Shown in pieces: positions 8,841-18,281 of a stretch of DNA of 64,000 nucleotides; positions within the stretch are counted from its first letter, which is position 1, and each line of letters begins with the position of its first letter. The position numbers and the translations under genes were made by a program. The notes under the pieces were generated by a model, which saw nothing but the letters and a program-made list of their open reading frames with translations, was not told where the DNA came from and did no database searches. The DNA lies in the NCBI GenBank assembly GCA_019239975.1, contig JAFAZE010000141.1:1-64000 (forward strand). Reading direction: 5' to 3'. Origin of the DNA: Streptosporangiaceae bacterium (GTDB taxonomy: Bacteria > Actinomycetota > Actinomycetes > Streptosporangiales > Streptosporangiaceae).

Positions 8841-8966
8841 AAGCCGATTACTCAGCAGGCCCTGCGGCCCGTGCAGACGGGACGGAACCTCATCCATGCC
8901 GCGAGCTTGCAAGACCAGTGCTAGCCTGGTCAATCAAATAATAAAACTCCTAATCAGTTACCTGTC

Positions 8967-10007
8967 GTGACTATCCGTTTCCATCTGCCCGCGGAGGGCG
9001 CCGAGCGCGTCGCCTTCGCCTGCTCACCGCTGCTCGAGCTGGTACTCAGCCTGCACGTGCTGGTCGAGCCCAAGCACCACCCGCTGCAGCAGCCCTGGGT
9101 GCGGCGGATGCGCGCGCTCCCGGCGCCGCTGCGGCGTGAGATCGGCGCGTTCGCGTTCGCCTACCGGTCCTACTTCCCGGGCTTCCTGATACCGGGGCCC
9201 GCCGGGGCGAACCCGACGCTGGATGAGGAACTCGCCCGGCTCGGACGGCTCCCCGAGCACGTCATCCGCGCGGGCTTCACCCAGCACCTGGACGCCGGCG
9301 CGCAACCGCCATCCGAGCCCGGCGGCCGCGCGCTGGAACGGACCGCCCGGCACGAGCCGCGCCAGTTCCTGGAACGCTTCGCCGACATGGTGCGCGAGTA
9401 CTGGCGGCAGGCGTTCGAGGACGAATGGGAGCGGCTGGAGCCGCAGCTGAGCGGGATCGTGAGCCAGGCTGGCCAGGTGATCGCCGGCGCGGGCCTATAC
9501 GGATTCCTGGCCAAGTTCGTCGGCGAGGTGCGCCTCGACCACCGCGCCGGCGCCTTCTGGCTCAACCGCGACCACCAGCACGTGGTCGACATCGGTGCCG
9601 ACAGCATGCTGGTGCTGGTGCCCAGCGTGTACGTCTGGCCGCACGTGCGGGTCAACTGCGACGCGCCCTGGCCGCTGGCCCTGGCCTTCCCCGTGCAGTC
9701 GCTCACCCGCGAAGCTCAGCCGCCGCTGCCGCCCGGCGACCTGCTGGCCATCCTCAAGGCACTCGCCAGCGACACCCGGCTGCACGCCCTGCAGATTATC
9801 GCCGACCGGCCGCGGACCACCCAGGAACTGGCCCCACTGCTCAACCTCACCGAGGCCGCGGCATCGGCCCACCTGCGCACCCTGGCCCGGGCGGGCCTGC
9901 TGCACGCCCGCCGCGATGGCTATTACGTCCTTTACCGCCTCGACCCCGACCGGCTGCACGCTCTGACCGGTTCCCTCCCCGGCTACATATACCGAAGCCA
10001 CCTGTGA
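8967..10007 (+). CDS. ArsR-type regulator with N-terminal DUF5937-like domain
   Basis: This 346-residue protein has a long N-terminal domain (to about 250) that opens FHLPAEGAERVAFACSPLLE, as in DUF5937 proteins, and a C-terminal ArsR winged helix: LLAILKALASDTRLHALQII, TTQELAPLLNLTEAAASAHL and GYYVLYRLD. The start is GTG; the upstream 40 bases are AT-rich and probably hold the promoter. Proteins of this type commonly sit next to and control an MFS pump. Here the divergent pump survives only as a stump, so the regulator may be an orphan. Confidence 0.8.
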   Translation: MTIRFHLPAEGAERVAFACSPLLELVLSLHVLVEPKHHPLQQPWVRRMRALPAPLRREIGAFAFAYRSYFPGFLIPGPAGANPTLDEELARLGRLPEHVIRAGFTQHLDAGAQPPSEPGGRALERTARHEPRQFLERFADMVREYWRQAFEDEWERLEPQLSGIVSQAGQVIAGAGLYGFLAKFVGEVRLDHRAGAFWLNRDHQHVVDIGADSMLVLVPSVYVWPHVRVNCDAPWPLALAFPVQSLTREAQPPLPPGDLLAILKALASDTRLHALQIIADRPRTTQELAPLLNLTEAAASAHLRTLARAGLLHARRDGYYVLYRLDPDRLHALTGSLPGYIYRSHL

Positions 10008-10129
10008 AGATGCCCGGGACACGGGAATGACAACGGCAGCGGGCTGCGGCGGACATGCGTGGGGCAGCGCGCAGGGCGATATCTCGCGGCGTCGCGCTGA
10101 GTTTTGCCCTCCGGTGCAGTCTGGTCTGC

Positions 10130-10696
10130 ATGGGCAAACTCATCTATGGCTTCAACGTGTCGGTGGACGGGTACATCGCCGACGCACACGGCAGCATCGG
10201 CTGGACCGATCCAAGCGAAGAACTGCACCAGTACTGGAACGATTTCGAGCGGGAGACCGCCCTGTCGTTCTACGGGCGGCGGCTCTACGAGCTGATGTCC
10301 GCGTACTGGCCGACCGCCGACAAGGCCCCGGACGCCACCCCCCTGATCGCCGACTTCGCCCGCATCTGGCGCGGCATGCCCAAGATCGTGTTCTCGCGCA
10401 CCCTGGACTCGGTCGGCTGGAACTCCCGCCTGGAACGCGGCGACCCGGTCGAGGTGGTGACGAAGCTGAAAGCCGAAACCGGCGGCAGGCTGGAGGTGGC
10501 CGGCGCGACGCTGGCCGCACCGATCGTGCAGGCCGGGCTGGTAGACGAATACCGGATCGTGGTCGCGCCCGCCGCCGTGGGCGGGGGCACCCCGTTCTTC
10601 CCGTCACTGCCGTCATGGATCTCGCTGCGGCTGCTGGAGAACCGCACCTTCCCGGGCGGCACTGTCCTGCTGCGCTACGAGGCGAAGCACGACTGA
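10130..10696 (+). CDS. Dihydrofolate reductase-family (RibD C-terminal-like) protein
   Basis: This 188-residue protein starts MGKLIYGFNVSVDGYIAD, the signature N-terminus of the DHFR/RibD-C superfamily oxidoreductases common in actinobacteria, and has LSFYGRRLYELM, KIVFSRTLD and GGRLEVAGATLAAPI. They bind NADPH, but most are not true DHFRs and their substrates are unknown. The frame is open upstream, but ATG at 10130 puts the conserved first strand at the N-terminus. It lies downstream of the ArsR gene on the same strand, about 120 bases away. Confidence 0.8.
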   Translation: MGKLIYGFNVSVDGYIADAHGSIGWTDPSEELHQYWNDFERETALSFYGRRLYELMSAYWPTADKAPDATPLIADFARIWRGMPKIVFSRTLDSVGWNSRLERGDPVEVVTKLKAETGGRLEVAGATLAAPIVQAGLVDEYRIVVAPAAVGGGTPFFPSLPSWISLRLLENRTFPGGTVLLRYEAKHD

Positions 10697-10775
10697 CCGG
10701 ACATGCACAGCCAGGTGACCTGCGGATGCACTACGACATGGGTCGCGGCCCGGCTGGAAAAGGCGGTGCCAGCGC

Positions 10776-10928
10776 ATCAACGCCTGCCTGATGCGCTGGC
10801 TCCGCGACAAGTACAAACGGCTGCGGCCCATGAAGAAGCCCGAGGCGGCCTGGCAGCGCGTCATCAGCCAGTACCCCCTGCTATTCGCCCACTGGCAATG
10901 GGCCGCCGCGTCCTGGTGGACAGGATGA
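10776..10928 (+). pseudogene. ltrA: C-terminal remnant of group II intron reverse transcriptase/maturase
   Basis: The frame reads INACLMRWLRDKYKRLRP, then KKPEAAWQRVISQYP and LLFAHWQWA before TGA. This is the DNA-binding C-terminus of LtrA-like proteins, which usually end in a similar KKAxxCWQR...FAHW motif. No start codon or RT motif (YADD) is present, and the homology fades before about 10760, directly after the DHFR-family gene. Confidence 0.7.
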
Positions 10929-10931
10929 CAA

Positions 10932-10965
10932 GAGCCCGGTGACGAGAGATTGTCACGCCGGGATC
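10932..10965 (+). ncRNA. Group II intron domain V-like hairpin
   Basis: The 34-base element begins GAGCCCGG and ends CCGGGATC. Its lower stem pairs CCCGG with CCGGG, its upper stem TGAC with GTCA, with a 2-base CG bulge on the 3' side, as in domain V, the catalytic core. The loop is GAGAGATT rather than a plain GNRA tetraloop, which may reflect decay. Confidence 0.55.
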
Positions 10966-11140
10966 TGTGGGAGCCCGGGGGTGCGATTCCCCCGGGCCAC
11001 CCGACAGGCTTTCAGCGGCGGCGGAGAAACTCTTCGGACGGTAGAGAACTAACAGCGGCGTGAAATCCATGTGTTAGCGGCAGATGCTTGCCTTGGGTCT
11101 TGGCACGCGGTTTATCCCTCATCAGCGAAGAGGAGATTGA

Positions 11141-12244
11141 ATGTCACGACGACGAAAGGCCCAGCTGCTTGTCATGGCCGGCGCGGGCGTGATGCTCGCG
11201 TCGGTGCTTGGCGTGGGCGGTGCCGGAGCGGCCACTTCCCGGGCACCGGCCAGCGCCGCCGCCGCGGGTGCGGTCAGTCACGTGATCAACCAGACCCCCG
11301 CGCAGGTCAAGGCGTACTGGACGCCGCAGCGGATGCGTGCGGCACTGCGGCGTTCGCCGGCTGCGCCCGCGCTCACACCACACCATGCCGCTGCCTGGGC
11401 GCGCAATGTGCTGCCCTCCGCCTCGGCTCCGCCCACCATGCCCAGGCTGCCCGGCAGGGCGGGCGCCCGTCCCCTCGATCTGCCGACCGGAGGCCCTTTC
11501 GCCCAGCCGTGGCCGAATCCCAACGACGAGCCCTCCTACACAGTCGGGATACTGTATTTCAACATGCCCGACGGCGTCCCCGCCCAGTGCACGGCGGCGG
11601 TTATCACCGCGGCCAACAACGATACGCTCTGGACCGCAGGGCATTGCGTGTACAACCAGGAGAGTCAGTACGGAATTGGCTGGATGACCAATGTGATGTT
11701 CGCTCCGGACACGGCTCCCGGCAACGCGACTCCGCTCGGCTCCTGGTACGCGAGGGGCCTGGTGACCACGAACGGCTGGATGAACAGCGCCGATGCCGAC
11801 TACGACCTCGCCGCGGTGGTCCTGTCTCCTGGCGGCAACGCGAACCAGCCGATCCAGCCCGTGACGGGGGCCGAAGGATATTTGTTCAACTCCGGCACCT
11901 ACGTCTGGAACGTCTACATATTCGGCCACCCGACCTATCTCACCGCCCCCCAGCAGGCAGTCGACCCTCTGCAGCTCCGGTGGTGCCAGGGCAGCACCCT
12001 GCAGGACCAATGGTGGAATACCGTGATGGAAACCCCATGCGACATGGCATCCGGATCAAGCGGCGGTCCGTGGCTGGCCAACGCGCAGCCGGTCGGTGAC
12101 GGGCTGATGGGCCAGATCGTCGGGAACGTGAGCACGGGACAGGAATGCGATACAGGCGGATCCAGCTGGGACTGCGCCGGGCTGAACAGCCCGTACCTCG
12201 GCGACGGGGCGGTTAACGTCTACAACGCCGCCGCACCAAGCTGA
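11141..12244 (+). CDS. Secreted trypsin-like serine protease
   Basis: The 367-residue precursor has an N-terminal signal peptide (MSRRRK, a hydrophobic stretch, cleavage probably after GAGA near 30), a pro-region to about 130 and a chymotrypsin/V8-like catalytic domain. The triad can be read as His168 in TAGHC, Asp222 in DADYDLA and Ser307 in GSSGGP. Cysteines near 150/169 and 282/300 may form disulfides. It would cleave proteins outside the cell. A GAGGAG site precedes the ATG. It stands alone, with a strong palindrome 50 bases downstream. Confidence 0.85.
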   Translation: MSRRRKAQLLVMAGAGVMLASVLGVGGAGAATSRAPASAAAAGAVSHVINQTPAQVKAYWTPQRMRAALRRSPAAPALTPHHAAAWARNVLPSASAPPTMPRLPGRAGARPLDLPTGGPFAQPWPNPNDEPSYTVGILYFNMPDGVPAQCTAAVITAANNDTLWTAGHCVYNQESQYGIGWMTNVMFAPDTAPGNATPLGSWYARGLVTTNGWMNSADADYDLAAVVLSPGGNANQPIQPVTGAEGYLFNSGTYVWNVYIFGHPTYLTAPQQAVDPLQLRWCQGSTLQDQWWNTVMETPCDMASGSSGGPWLANAQPVGDGLMGQIVGNVSTGQECDTGGSSWDCAGLNSPYLGDGAVNVYNAAAPS

Positions 12245-12294
12245 TCCACCGAAACTGATCCACCCGGCACGGCCCGGTATGCGGGCGGGGTGTG

Positions 12295-12322
12295 CGCGCT
12301 GCAGGCCGCGGCCTGCAGCGCG
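12295..12322. terminator. 28-base perfect palindrome, probable terminator hairpin
   Basis: Arms CGCGCTGCAGGCCG and its exact complement are adjacent without a loop, giving a perfect 28-base palindrome 50 bases after the protease stop. There is no T-run, which is usual for actinobacterial terminators. The true loop would use the central bases. Confidence 0.5.
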
Positions 12323-12401
12323 AACAGTTCGGCGTAGCCGCCGCCCCGCCCGCAGGTCACCCTGCACGGAATGCGCCCGCTTCCCGGCTAAACCCCAGCC
12401 C

Positions 12402-12486
12402 AACCCCAGCCATTCCGCCGCACCGGGGTTTTGGGTGCAATCCGCGCTGCCGTCACAGCACGGATCGCACCCAAACCGGCCAGCCA
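12402..12486 (+). repeat. Dispersed palindromic repeat, family 1, copy 1
   Basis: The core is an imperfect inverted repeat: TTTTGGGTGCAATCCGCGCT is followed, after a short loop, by CAGCACGGATCGCACCCAAA. The same core and its left flank (CCCAGCCATT...CCGGGG) recur in reverse orientation at 42520-42615. It lies in a non-coding gap of 380 bases and looks like a REP- or MITE-like element. Confidence 0.65.
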
Positions 12487-12624
12487 CGACCCGGCGATTA
12501 CCTGACCGGCGCCGCGCCGAAGGTGCCCTGGGCACCGGCATCAGGCCCGGTGTCGGCGGGCGACGGTATTGTGCAGCCAGGTGAACAGGCAGGCGTGGAC
12601 GATCCGGGGTATGAGGGCCAGCCG

Positions 12625-13906
12625 ATGACGGAGCGAGCCGCGGACGGTGCGGACCGGGGCGGGCGGAACTCGCTGGACCTCGACGCGCTCGCGGTCAGCG
12701 ACAGGTTCCGGCTGTTCAATTTCACCCGCCGCGACGACCACGTCGCCTACCTGTGGGTGCTGCGGGCGCTGGACCGGCTCCGCGCGGTCCACCAGGTCCA
12801 GGCGCACAGCGATGACGTGGCCGCGGCCCTCAGCGAGCTGGCCGCCGCGCACGGCGAGGTGCCCAGGCTCGACGGCGGCATACGGGAGAAGCTGGACGCG
12901 CTGGCCGAAGACGGCGTGGTCCACAGGCTCGAGGACGCGTCGCGGGCCGGAAGCCTGGCCAGGTACCGCAACCGGCAGCTACACGCTGATCGCGACCACC
13001 CGCCAGGTGCGGCTGTCCAGGCGACTGGACGCGCTCGATCCGACACAGGGCACGATGTTCTCCAGGAACGGCAGGCCGTTCGACCGGCGGCGGCTGGCGT
13101 GCCTGTGCCTGGTGCTCGCCTCGTTCCAGCGCTCCCGCGTCGAGATCAGCCTCGCCGACCTGGTGCGGACGTTCACCCCGGCCGCGAACGCCATCGACGG
13201 CCTCGGCTTCGACCCGACGATCAGCGCGCATAAAGCGGCGGTGGTGGACGTCCTCGACTGGCTGGTGGAACGCGGCGCTCTGCGGCTGTCCGACGGATCG
13301 CTCGAGGCCTGGGCGCGCGACAGCGAACGCGGCGACGCGCTGTACGACATCGACCACGACATCTGCACGGCCCTGTTCCGGCCCGCGCGGCCGCTCCAGC
13401 ACCTCACCAGCGCCGCGGGGCTGCTCGACGCGACGTTCGTCAGCGCCAAGCGCGGAGCGCAGCGCGAGGCCGCTGCGCAGCGCGCCGCCCGCGCGCTCGT
13501 CGAGTACCCGGTGGTCTACTTCGCGCAGGCCGAGCCCGAGATCGCCGACGCCCTGCGGGCCACCGGGGTGGCCGAGAACCTGGCGCGGCTCACCGGCCTC
13601 GACCTGTTCATGACCGGGCATGACCTGTGGGTCACCTGCGCCACGGTGCCGATGATCGCGCACTACGACATGTACCACGACAAGACCACGCACACGGTCT
13701 CCTCGCTGCTGATGCTGTGGGACGGCGAGCAGCTTCTCGACGCCGCGGCCGGTTACGCGGACAACGACGCGCTGGTTACCAGGCTGCTCGGCTTCCGCCC
13801 GTCGCGGCACGCGCCCCTGGGCACGGAGGCGACCCTGTACGCGCCCGAGCCGGACGGAGACGGCGACGAGGAGGACGACGATGCCGAATCCGTACCGGGG
13901 GAGTGA
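12625..13906 (+). pseudogene. Fused and frameshifted Wadjet type II JetA/JetB remnant (TIGR02677/TIGR02678-like)
   Basis: From ATG 12625 the first frame reads LFNFTRRDDHVAYLWVLRAL and ends in DGVVHRLEDASRAGSLARYR, matching the N-terminal winged-helix part of JetA (DUF2397). Around 12975 homology jumps to the next frame and to the middle of JetB (DUF2398): TRQVRLSRRL, then FDRRRLACLCLVLASFQRSR, LDWLVERGALRLSDG and ERGDALYDIDHDICTAL. About three quarters of JetA and the start of JetB are missing, and the two frames do not join. JetA and JetB normally form the kleisin-like parts of an SMC complex that cleaves plasmids. The 3' end overlaps jetD by 26 bases. A sequencing indel alone would not explain the missing parts. 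Confidence 0.65.
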
Positions 13907-15380
13907 GTACCGCCGGCTGCTCGCCGCGGCGCGCCGGTCGCTGGAGCGCACCGGCGGCGACCTGGGCGCGTCGGTCAGCGTCAGCGGCCCGGATGACGCC
14001 GAGCGCAGGGCGATCATCGGCATCACCGGGCAGTACCGGTCCGCGGGCACGGCCAGAGTCACCGTGCGCCTCGCCGACCTCGACCGGGCCGTCCGCGAGG
14101 TCACCGGGCAGCGCCTGCCGGAGCTGCTGGCGGAGCTCGGCGGCCCGCTGCGCGACCTGCCCGCGCGGCGAAGCGCGCACGCCGCCGTGCGTGAAACCAC
14201 CCTCCGTTTGGCCGAAAAAAGCTCTTTGCACGCCACCTGCGGGTGGTACCGGGACTGGCTGGATGAGATCACCCGGGATGGCACGCTGACCAGGCTGGTC
14301 AACCAGGGCGAGCAGGAGCGGCTCGCGCAGGCGGTGCGCGTCCTCGAGCACCTGCCGGGGCGCGGCGAACCGGGCGGCCCTGCCGGGGTGCCCGTCATGC
14401 TGCCCGCGCTCGCCGCGGACACGACCGGCGACACGAAGGCGCTCAACCACGGGACGGTCCTGTCGACGCTGGTGCTGCGCGCGCTGGCGGCCAGGACCGG
14501 GGCGCGCCGGCCCGAGAACGCCGAGGACCGCAGGGATCTGTGGTACGACAGCGGCGTCGTGGTCGACGACCTGGCCAGCCGGGTCCTCGTGCTGAACCTC
14601 CCGGCCGGGGGCAGCGCGCTGGGGGAGTGGCTGACCGGGGCGGCGCGGTGCGGCGTTCCGTTCTACGTCACCCTGCACCAGCTTGTGACGCTGGCGCCGG
14701 CCGTGCGCGGCGCGCTCGTGCACATGTGCGAGAACCCGGCCGTGCTGCGCCGCGCCGCCGGCGAGCTCGGCCCCGGCTCGGCGCCCCTGCTGTGCACCGA
14801 GGGCCGGCCGTCCACGGCATTTCAGCAGCTTGCGGGCATCATCCTCGAGGGCGGCGGCGAGCTGCGGTACCACGGGGACTTCGACTGGCCCGGGATCGCG
14901 ATCGCGGGCTCGGTCCTGCGCAGGCACTCCGCGCCCGGACATGGCGCGCGGCCGTGGCGGATGAGCGCGGCCGACTACCTTTCGGGGGTGCCGGAGGACG
15001 CCGCGCACGTCCGGCTGGCCGGCCCGCCGCAGCCGACGCCGTGGGACCCGGAGCTCGCCGAGGTCATGGCCGCGACCGGGCGCGCGGTCTACGAGGAAAC
15101 CGTGGCCGGTGTCCTGATCGGCGACCTGCGCGCGCCCCCCGGCGGCGGGGCGGGGCCGTTGGCGCATTTGGCCCCGCGCTGGGGCCGGCGGCCGACAGCA
15201 GGGGTGTTACCTGTGGGCATGCAGGGCGGGTTGCGATCGATGAGGTTAGTTACGCGAGTTCCTCGCGCTGGACCGGCCGCTCACCGAGGAACGGGGAACA
15301 GCGCGCGGAACTCCGCCATAGCGAAATATTTCGACATTGCCCGACATTTATCCTTGACTTTCGATAATTATCGCTCCTAA
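13881..15380 (+). CDS. Wadjet type II JetD-like protein (TIGR02679, DUF2399 Toprim-like nuclease subunit)
   Basis: The 499-residue protein shows the JetD/TIGR02679 pattern: an N-terminal DUF3323-like wHTH region, CENPAVLRRAA (about 283), then CTEGRPSTAFQQL and YHGDFDWPGIAIA (about 330-342), the acidic Toprim-like motif that binds metal in this topoisomerase-VI-related nuclease. The family end (AVYEETVAGVLIGDLRAP) is reached near residue 420; the next 80 residues look like read-through of intergenic DNA, as if the native stop were lost. The SMC-like JetC (TIGR02680), expected next to it, is absent. Without JetC a functional Wadjet complex is unlikely. Confidence 0.7.
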   Translation: MPNPYRGSEYRRLLAAARRSLERTGGDLGASVSVSGPDDAERRAIIGITGQYRSAGTARVTVRLADLDRAVREVTGQRLPELLAELGGPLRDLPARRSAHAAVRETTLRLAEKSSLHATCGWYRDWLDEITRDGTLTRLVNQGEQERLAQAVRVLEHLPGRGEPGGPAGVPVMLPALAADTTGDTKALNHGTVLSTLVLRALAARTGARRPENAEDRRDLWYDSGVVVDDLASRVLVLNLPAGGSALGEWLTGAARCGVPFYVTLHQLVTLAPAVRGALVHMCENPAVLRRAAGELGPGSAPLLCTEGRPSTAFQQLAGIILEGGGELRYHGDFDWPGIAIAGSVLRRHSAPGHGARPWRMSAADYLSGVPEDAAHVRLAGPPQPTPWDPELAEVMAATGRAVYEETVAGVLIGDLRAPPGGGAGPLAHLAPRWGRRPTAGVLPVGMQGGLRSMRLVTRVPRAGPAAHRGTGNSARNSAIAKYFDIARHLSLTFDNYRS

Positions 15381-15418
15381 GTTAACGACGTGCCCGCGCC
15401 CACCCGCGAGGAGGCCCG

Positions 15419-18184
15419 ATGCGATCAGCCATACACCTCCGTCTGCCAGCGCTCGCCATCGGCCTGGCAGCGATAGCGGCGGCCTCCCTGGCGGCCGCGG
15501 GCCCCTCGACGGCGGCCACCCAGCCCCGCGCCGCCGCCCGCGACACGCCGATCTACCTCAACCCCGCCTACCCGCCGGCTGAGCGCGCCGCCGACCTGGT
15601 CGCAAGGATGACGACGGCGGAGAAGGCCGGGCAGATGGACAGCAGCCGAGCACCCGCGATCCCGCGCCTCGGCGTGGCCGCCTGGGGCTGGTGGAACGAG
15701 TCGAACCACGGCGTGAACGCCTCGACGCTCACCCCGGCCGGCAACGCCACCATCCTGGTCAACACCACGTCCTACCCGTCTGACCTGGCGATGGGGAGCA
15801 CCTGGAACCCCGCCCTGGTGTACCGTGAGGCCCGCCAGATCGGCGCCGAGGCGCGCGAGGTGCAGCCGAACAACACCGAGAACCTCGACTTCTACGCGCC
15901 CACCGTCAACCTCTCCCGCGACCCGCGCTGGGGCCGCAACGACGAGACCTGGAGCGAGGACCCGAACCTCACCGCCGACCTTGCCTCGCAGTACGTCGAC
16001 GGCCTCCAGGGCGAGAACCCCAACGGCCAGCTGCCAAAGGAAGCGAACGGCTACTACCAGGCCATCGCCACCCTGAAGCACTACGCCGCCAACAACACCG
16101 AGGACACCCGGCTGACCGGCAGCTCGGACATGGACCAGCGGACGCTGCGCGAGTACTACACCGCGCAGTTCGCCAGCATCATCGCCCAGAGCCACCCGGG
16201 CTCGATCATGAGCGCCTACAACGAGATCAACGGCATCCCGGGCCCCGCGAACGTGCAGCTCATGCAGGAACTCGCGCGTGAGACGTTCGGCTTCACCGGG
16301 TACTTCACGTCCGACTGCGACGCGGTTTACATCATGCAGGCCGGCCACCACTGGGTCCCGCCGAACTCGGCGGTCCCGGTGGACCCGTACACCCGGACGG
16401 CGTACGCGAACTCGGCCGGCGAGGACCTGAACTGCAACGCCGGATATCACGACAGTTACGACTATGGCAACACGATCCCGGCGGCGCTGACGCAGGACAT
16501 CAAGACGCTGACCGACACCTACAACATCGGTGACGTCGACACCTCGCTCGTCCGGCTGTTCACCGCCCGCATCGAGACCGGCGAGTTCGACGCCGAGTCC
16601 CGGGTTCCGTGGGTGCAAGCCGCCCGCAAGGCGCTCGGCGGCGTCACCTGGGTCAACAGCAACGCCAACAACGCGATCACCGAGACCCCGCAGCGCCTCG
16701 AGCAGGCGCAGGACAGCGCAGACCAGAGTCTCGTGCTGCTCAAGAACGAGGCGCCTGCAGGCGGCAGGAGCCCGCTGCTCCCGCTCAGGATCCCGTCATC
16801 GGGACCGTACAAGCTCGCCGTCATCGGCTACTTCGCCCACCCGCAGTCCCTGTACCTCGGCGGCTACTCCAGTATCCAGGCGGCCGCGGGCGCCGCGCAC
16901 AACGTCGACGCCTACACCGGAATCAAGGCGGCCGTGCGGGCCATCAACCCGGGCGCCCAGGTGGACTTCTACCCGGGCGTCACCGGAGGCACGACCGCCG
17001 CGTCGCTGACCACCGTCGACCAGGCGTCCGTCGCGGCGGCCAGGAACTACAACGCGGTCGTGGTCGTGGCCGGGACGGACTTCACCACCGGCTCGGAGGC
17101 CAACGACCGCACCACGCTCGCGGTGCCGGGCGCGCAGGACTCGATGATCAGCCAGATCGAGGCGGCCAACCCGAACACGGTCGTCTACCTGGAGACGATG
17201 GGTGAGGTGGACACCAGCCCGTTCGCGAGCACCACCCCCGCGCTGCTGTGGAGCTCCTACAACGGCCAGCGGCAGGGCGCCGCGCTCGCGGATGTCCTGC
17301 TGGGGAAGGCCGACCCGAGTGGCCACCTGCCGTTCACCTGGTACGCGAACCAGAGCCAGATACCGCCCATCACCGACTACAACATCCGCCCGACGGCCAC
17401 CACGGACGGCCGGACCTACATGTACTTCACCGGGAACGTCAGCTGGCCGTTCGGCTACGGGCTGAGCTACGCGAACTTCAGGTACTCCCACCTCACCGTG
17501 GACCGCAGGCATGTGAACGCCAACGGTGCGGTGACCGTCCGCGCCGACGTAACCGACACCAGCGCCGTGCCGGGCATCACGGTCGCGCAGCTCTACGCCA
17601 CCACGCCCGCCGCTCCCGCCGCCCTGCAACGGCCGGCCAAGCGCCTGGAGAGCTTCCAGAAGGTCTACCTCCACCCTGGCCAGACCAGGCACCTCACCTT
17701 CACGCTCAAGGTCCCCGCCCTGGCGTTCTTCGACGAGGCAGCCAACCGCTACCAGGTCGCCGACGGCGTGTACGGCCTGCAGCTCGGCACGTCCAGCCAG
17801 GACATCGCCCGGCAGGCGTCCATCAACGTCACCGGCGCACTGCGGCCGGTTCCCGCAACGGTCACCGTGCAGCCGGTCATGCCCGGCGACGCCGCCAGCG
17901 GCGTCGTGCAGCGGATCTTCTTCCCGGCCGGCAGCACGATCGTCCCGCAGCTGACCGTCTCCCTGAGCGACCAGAGCCTCTACGGCTACATCACCAAGGG
18001 CCAGAGCACGCCGCTGCCCCCCGGAATGACCGTGCGCTACTCGAGCGACCGCCCGGACGTGGTGCGCGTCAGCCACGACGGCTCCCTGATCCGCGCCGTC
18101 GAGCCTGGCCCGGCGACGATCACGGCCACCGTCAGATACCACGGCAAGACCGCCACCGGCACGTTCATCGTCGATGTCCAGTGA
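15419..18184 (+). CDS. Secreted glycoside hydrolase family 3 beta-glycosidase
   Basis: The 921-residue precursor has a signal peptide (to about residue 34), the GH3 N-terminal barrel (RMTTAEKAGQM, DPRWGRNDETWSEDP, KHYAANNTE), the nucleophile Asp299 in YFTSDCDAVY, a second alpha/beta sandwich, an FnIII-like domain (near 680-800) and a C-terminal Ig-like domain ending GTFIVDVQ. GH3 enzymes release terminal beta-linked glucose, xylose or arabinose; the motif spacing is nearest to xylan-active beta-xylosidases, but the sugar is inferred. A GAGGAGG site lies before ATG. No sugar transporter adjoins it. Confidence 0.87.
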   Translation: MRSAIHLRLPALAIGLAAIAAASLAAAGPSTAATQPRAAARDTPIYLNPAYPPAERAADLVARMTTAEKAGQMDSSRAPAIPRLGVAAWGWWNESNHGVNASTLTPAGNATILVNTTSYPSDLAMGSTWNPALVYREARQIGAEAREVQPNNTENLDFYAPTVNLSRDPRWGRNDETWSEDPNLTADLASQYVDGLQGENPNGQLPKEANGYYQAIATLKHYAANNTEDTRLTGSSDMDQRTLREYYTAQFASIIAQSHPGSIMSAYNEINGIPGPANVQLMQELARETFGFTGYFTSDCDAVYIMQAGHHWVPPNSAVPVDPYTRTAYANSAGEDLNCNAGYHDSYDYGNTIPAALTQDIKTLTDTYNIGDVDTSLVRLFTARIETGEFDAESRVPWVQAARKALGGVTWVNSNANNAITETPQRLEQAQDSADQSLVLLKNEAPAGGRSPLLPLRIPSSGPYKLAVIGYFAHPQSLYLGGYSSIQAAAGAAHNVDAYTGIKAAVRAINPGAQVDFYPGVTGGTTAASLTTVDQASVAAARNYNAVVVVAGTDFTTGSEANDRTTLAVPGAQDSMISQIEAANPNTVVYLETMGEVDTSPFASTTPALLWSSYNGQRQGAALADVLLGKADPSGHLPFTWYANQSQIPPITDYNIRPTATTDGRTYMYFTGNVSWPFGYGLSYANFRYSHLTVDRRHVNANGAVTVRADVTDTSAVPGITVAQLYATTPAAPAALQRPAKRLESFQKVYLHPGQTRHLTFTLKVPALAFFDEAANRYQVADGVYGLQLGTSSQDIARQASINVTGALRPVPATVTVQPVMPGDAASGVVQRIFFPAGSTIVPQLTVSLSDQSLYGYITKGQSTPLPPGMTVRYSSDRPDVVRVSHDGSLIRAVEPGPATITATVRYHGKTATGTFIVDVQ

Positions 18185-18281
18185 ATGGCCGACGTCCAGT
18201 GAATGTCAGTGCCGCGCTTTCCCGCCGCAGCCGGTTCCGCTCCCGGTTATCCCGAACGAACGGTGGCTCTCCTTCCGGCCC
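18185..18281. other. Short convergent gap with a small duplication
   Basis: The GH3 stop region is duplicated: GTCCAGTGAATG occurs at 18176-18187 and again about 20 bases later. The gap also holds the motif GAACGAACGGTGG at 18254-18266. No terminator stem is obvious. Confidence 0.3.

Larger units (their letters stand above)
10776..11005 (+). mobile_element. 3' end of a degraded group II intron
   Basis: The segment holds the last 50 codons of an intron-encoded reverse transcriptase/maturase, then a domain V-like hairpin and a domain VI-like hairpin, the usual order at the 3' end of a bacterial group II intron. The domain VI stem is CCCGGGGG (10974-10981) paired with its complement (10989-10996). 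The intron 3' boundary is probably around 11003-11005. The 5' part, including the catalytic RT domains, is missing, so the element cannot move on its own. Confidence 0.7.

Noticed and set aside
12625-13906. Programmed frameshift joining JetA and JetB
   Set aside because: Large parts of both proteins are missing at the junction, and I see no slippery sequence; deletion is simpler.
12830-14446. A 538-residue minus-strand frame over the Wadjet remnant
   Set aside because: The plus strand shows JetB and JetD signatures; this frame has only low-complexity Arg/Ser.
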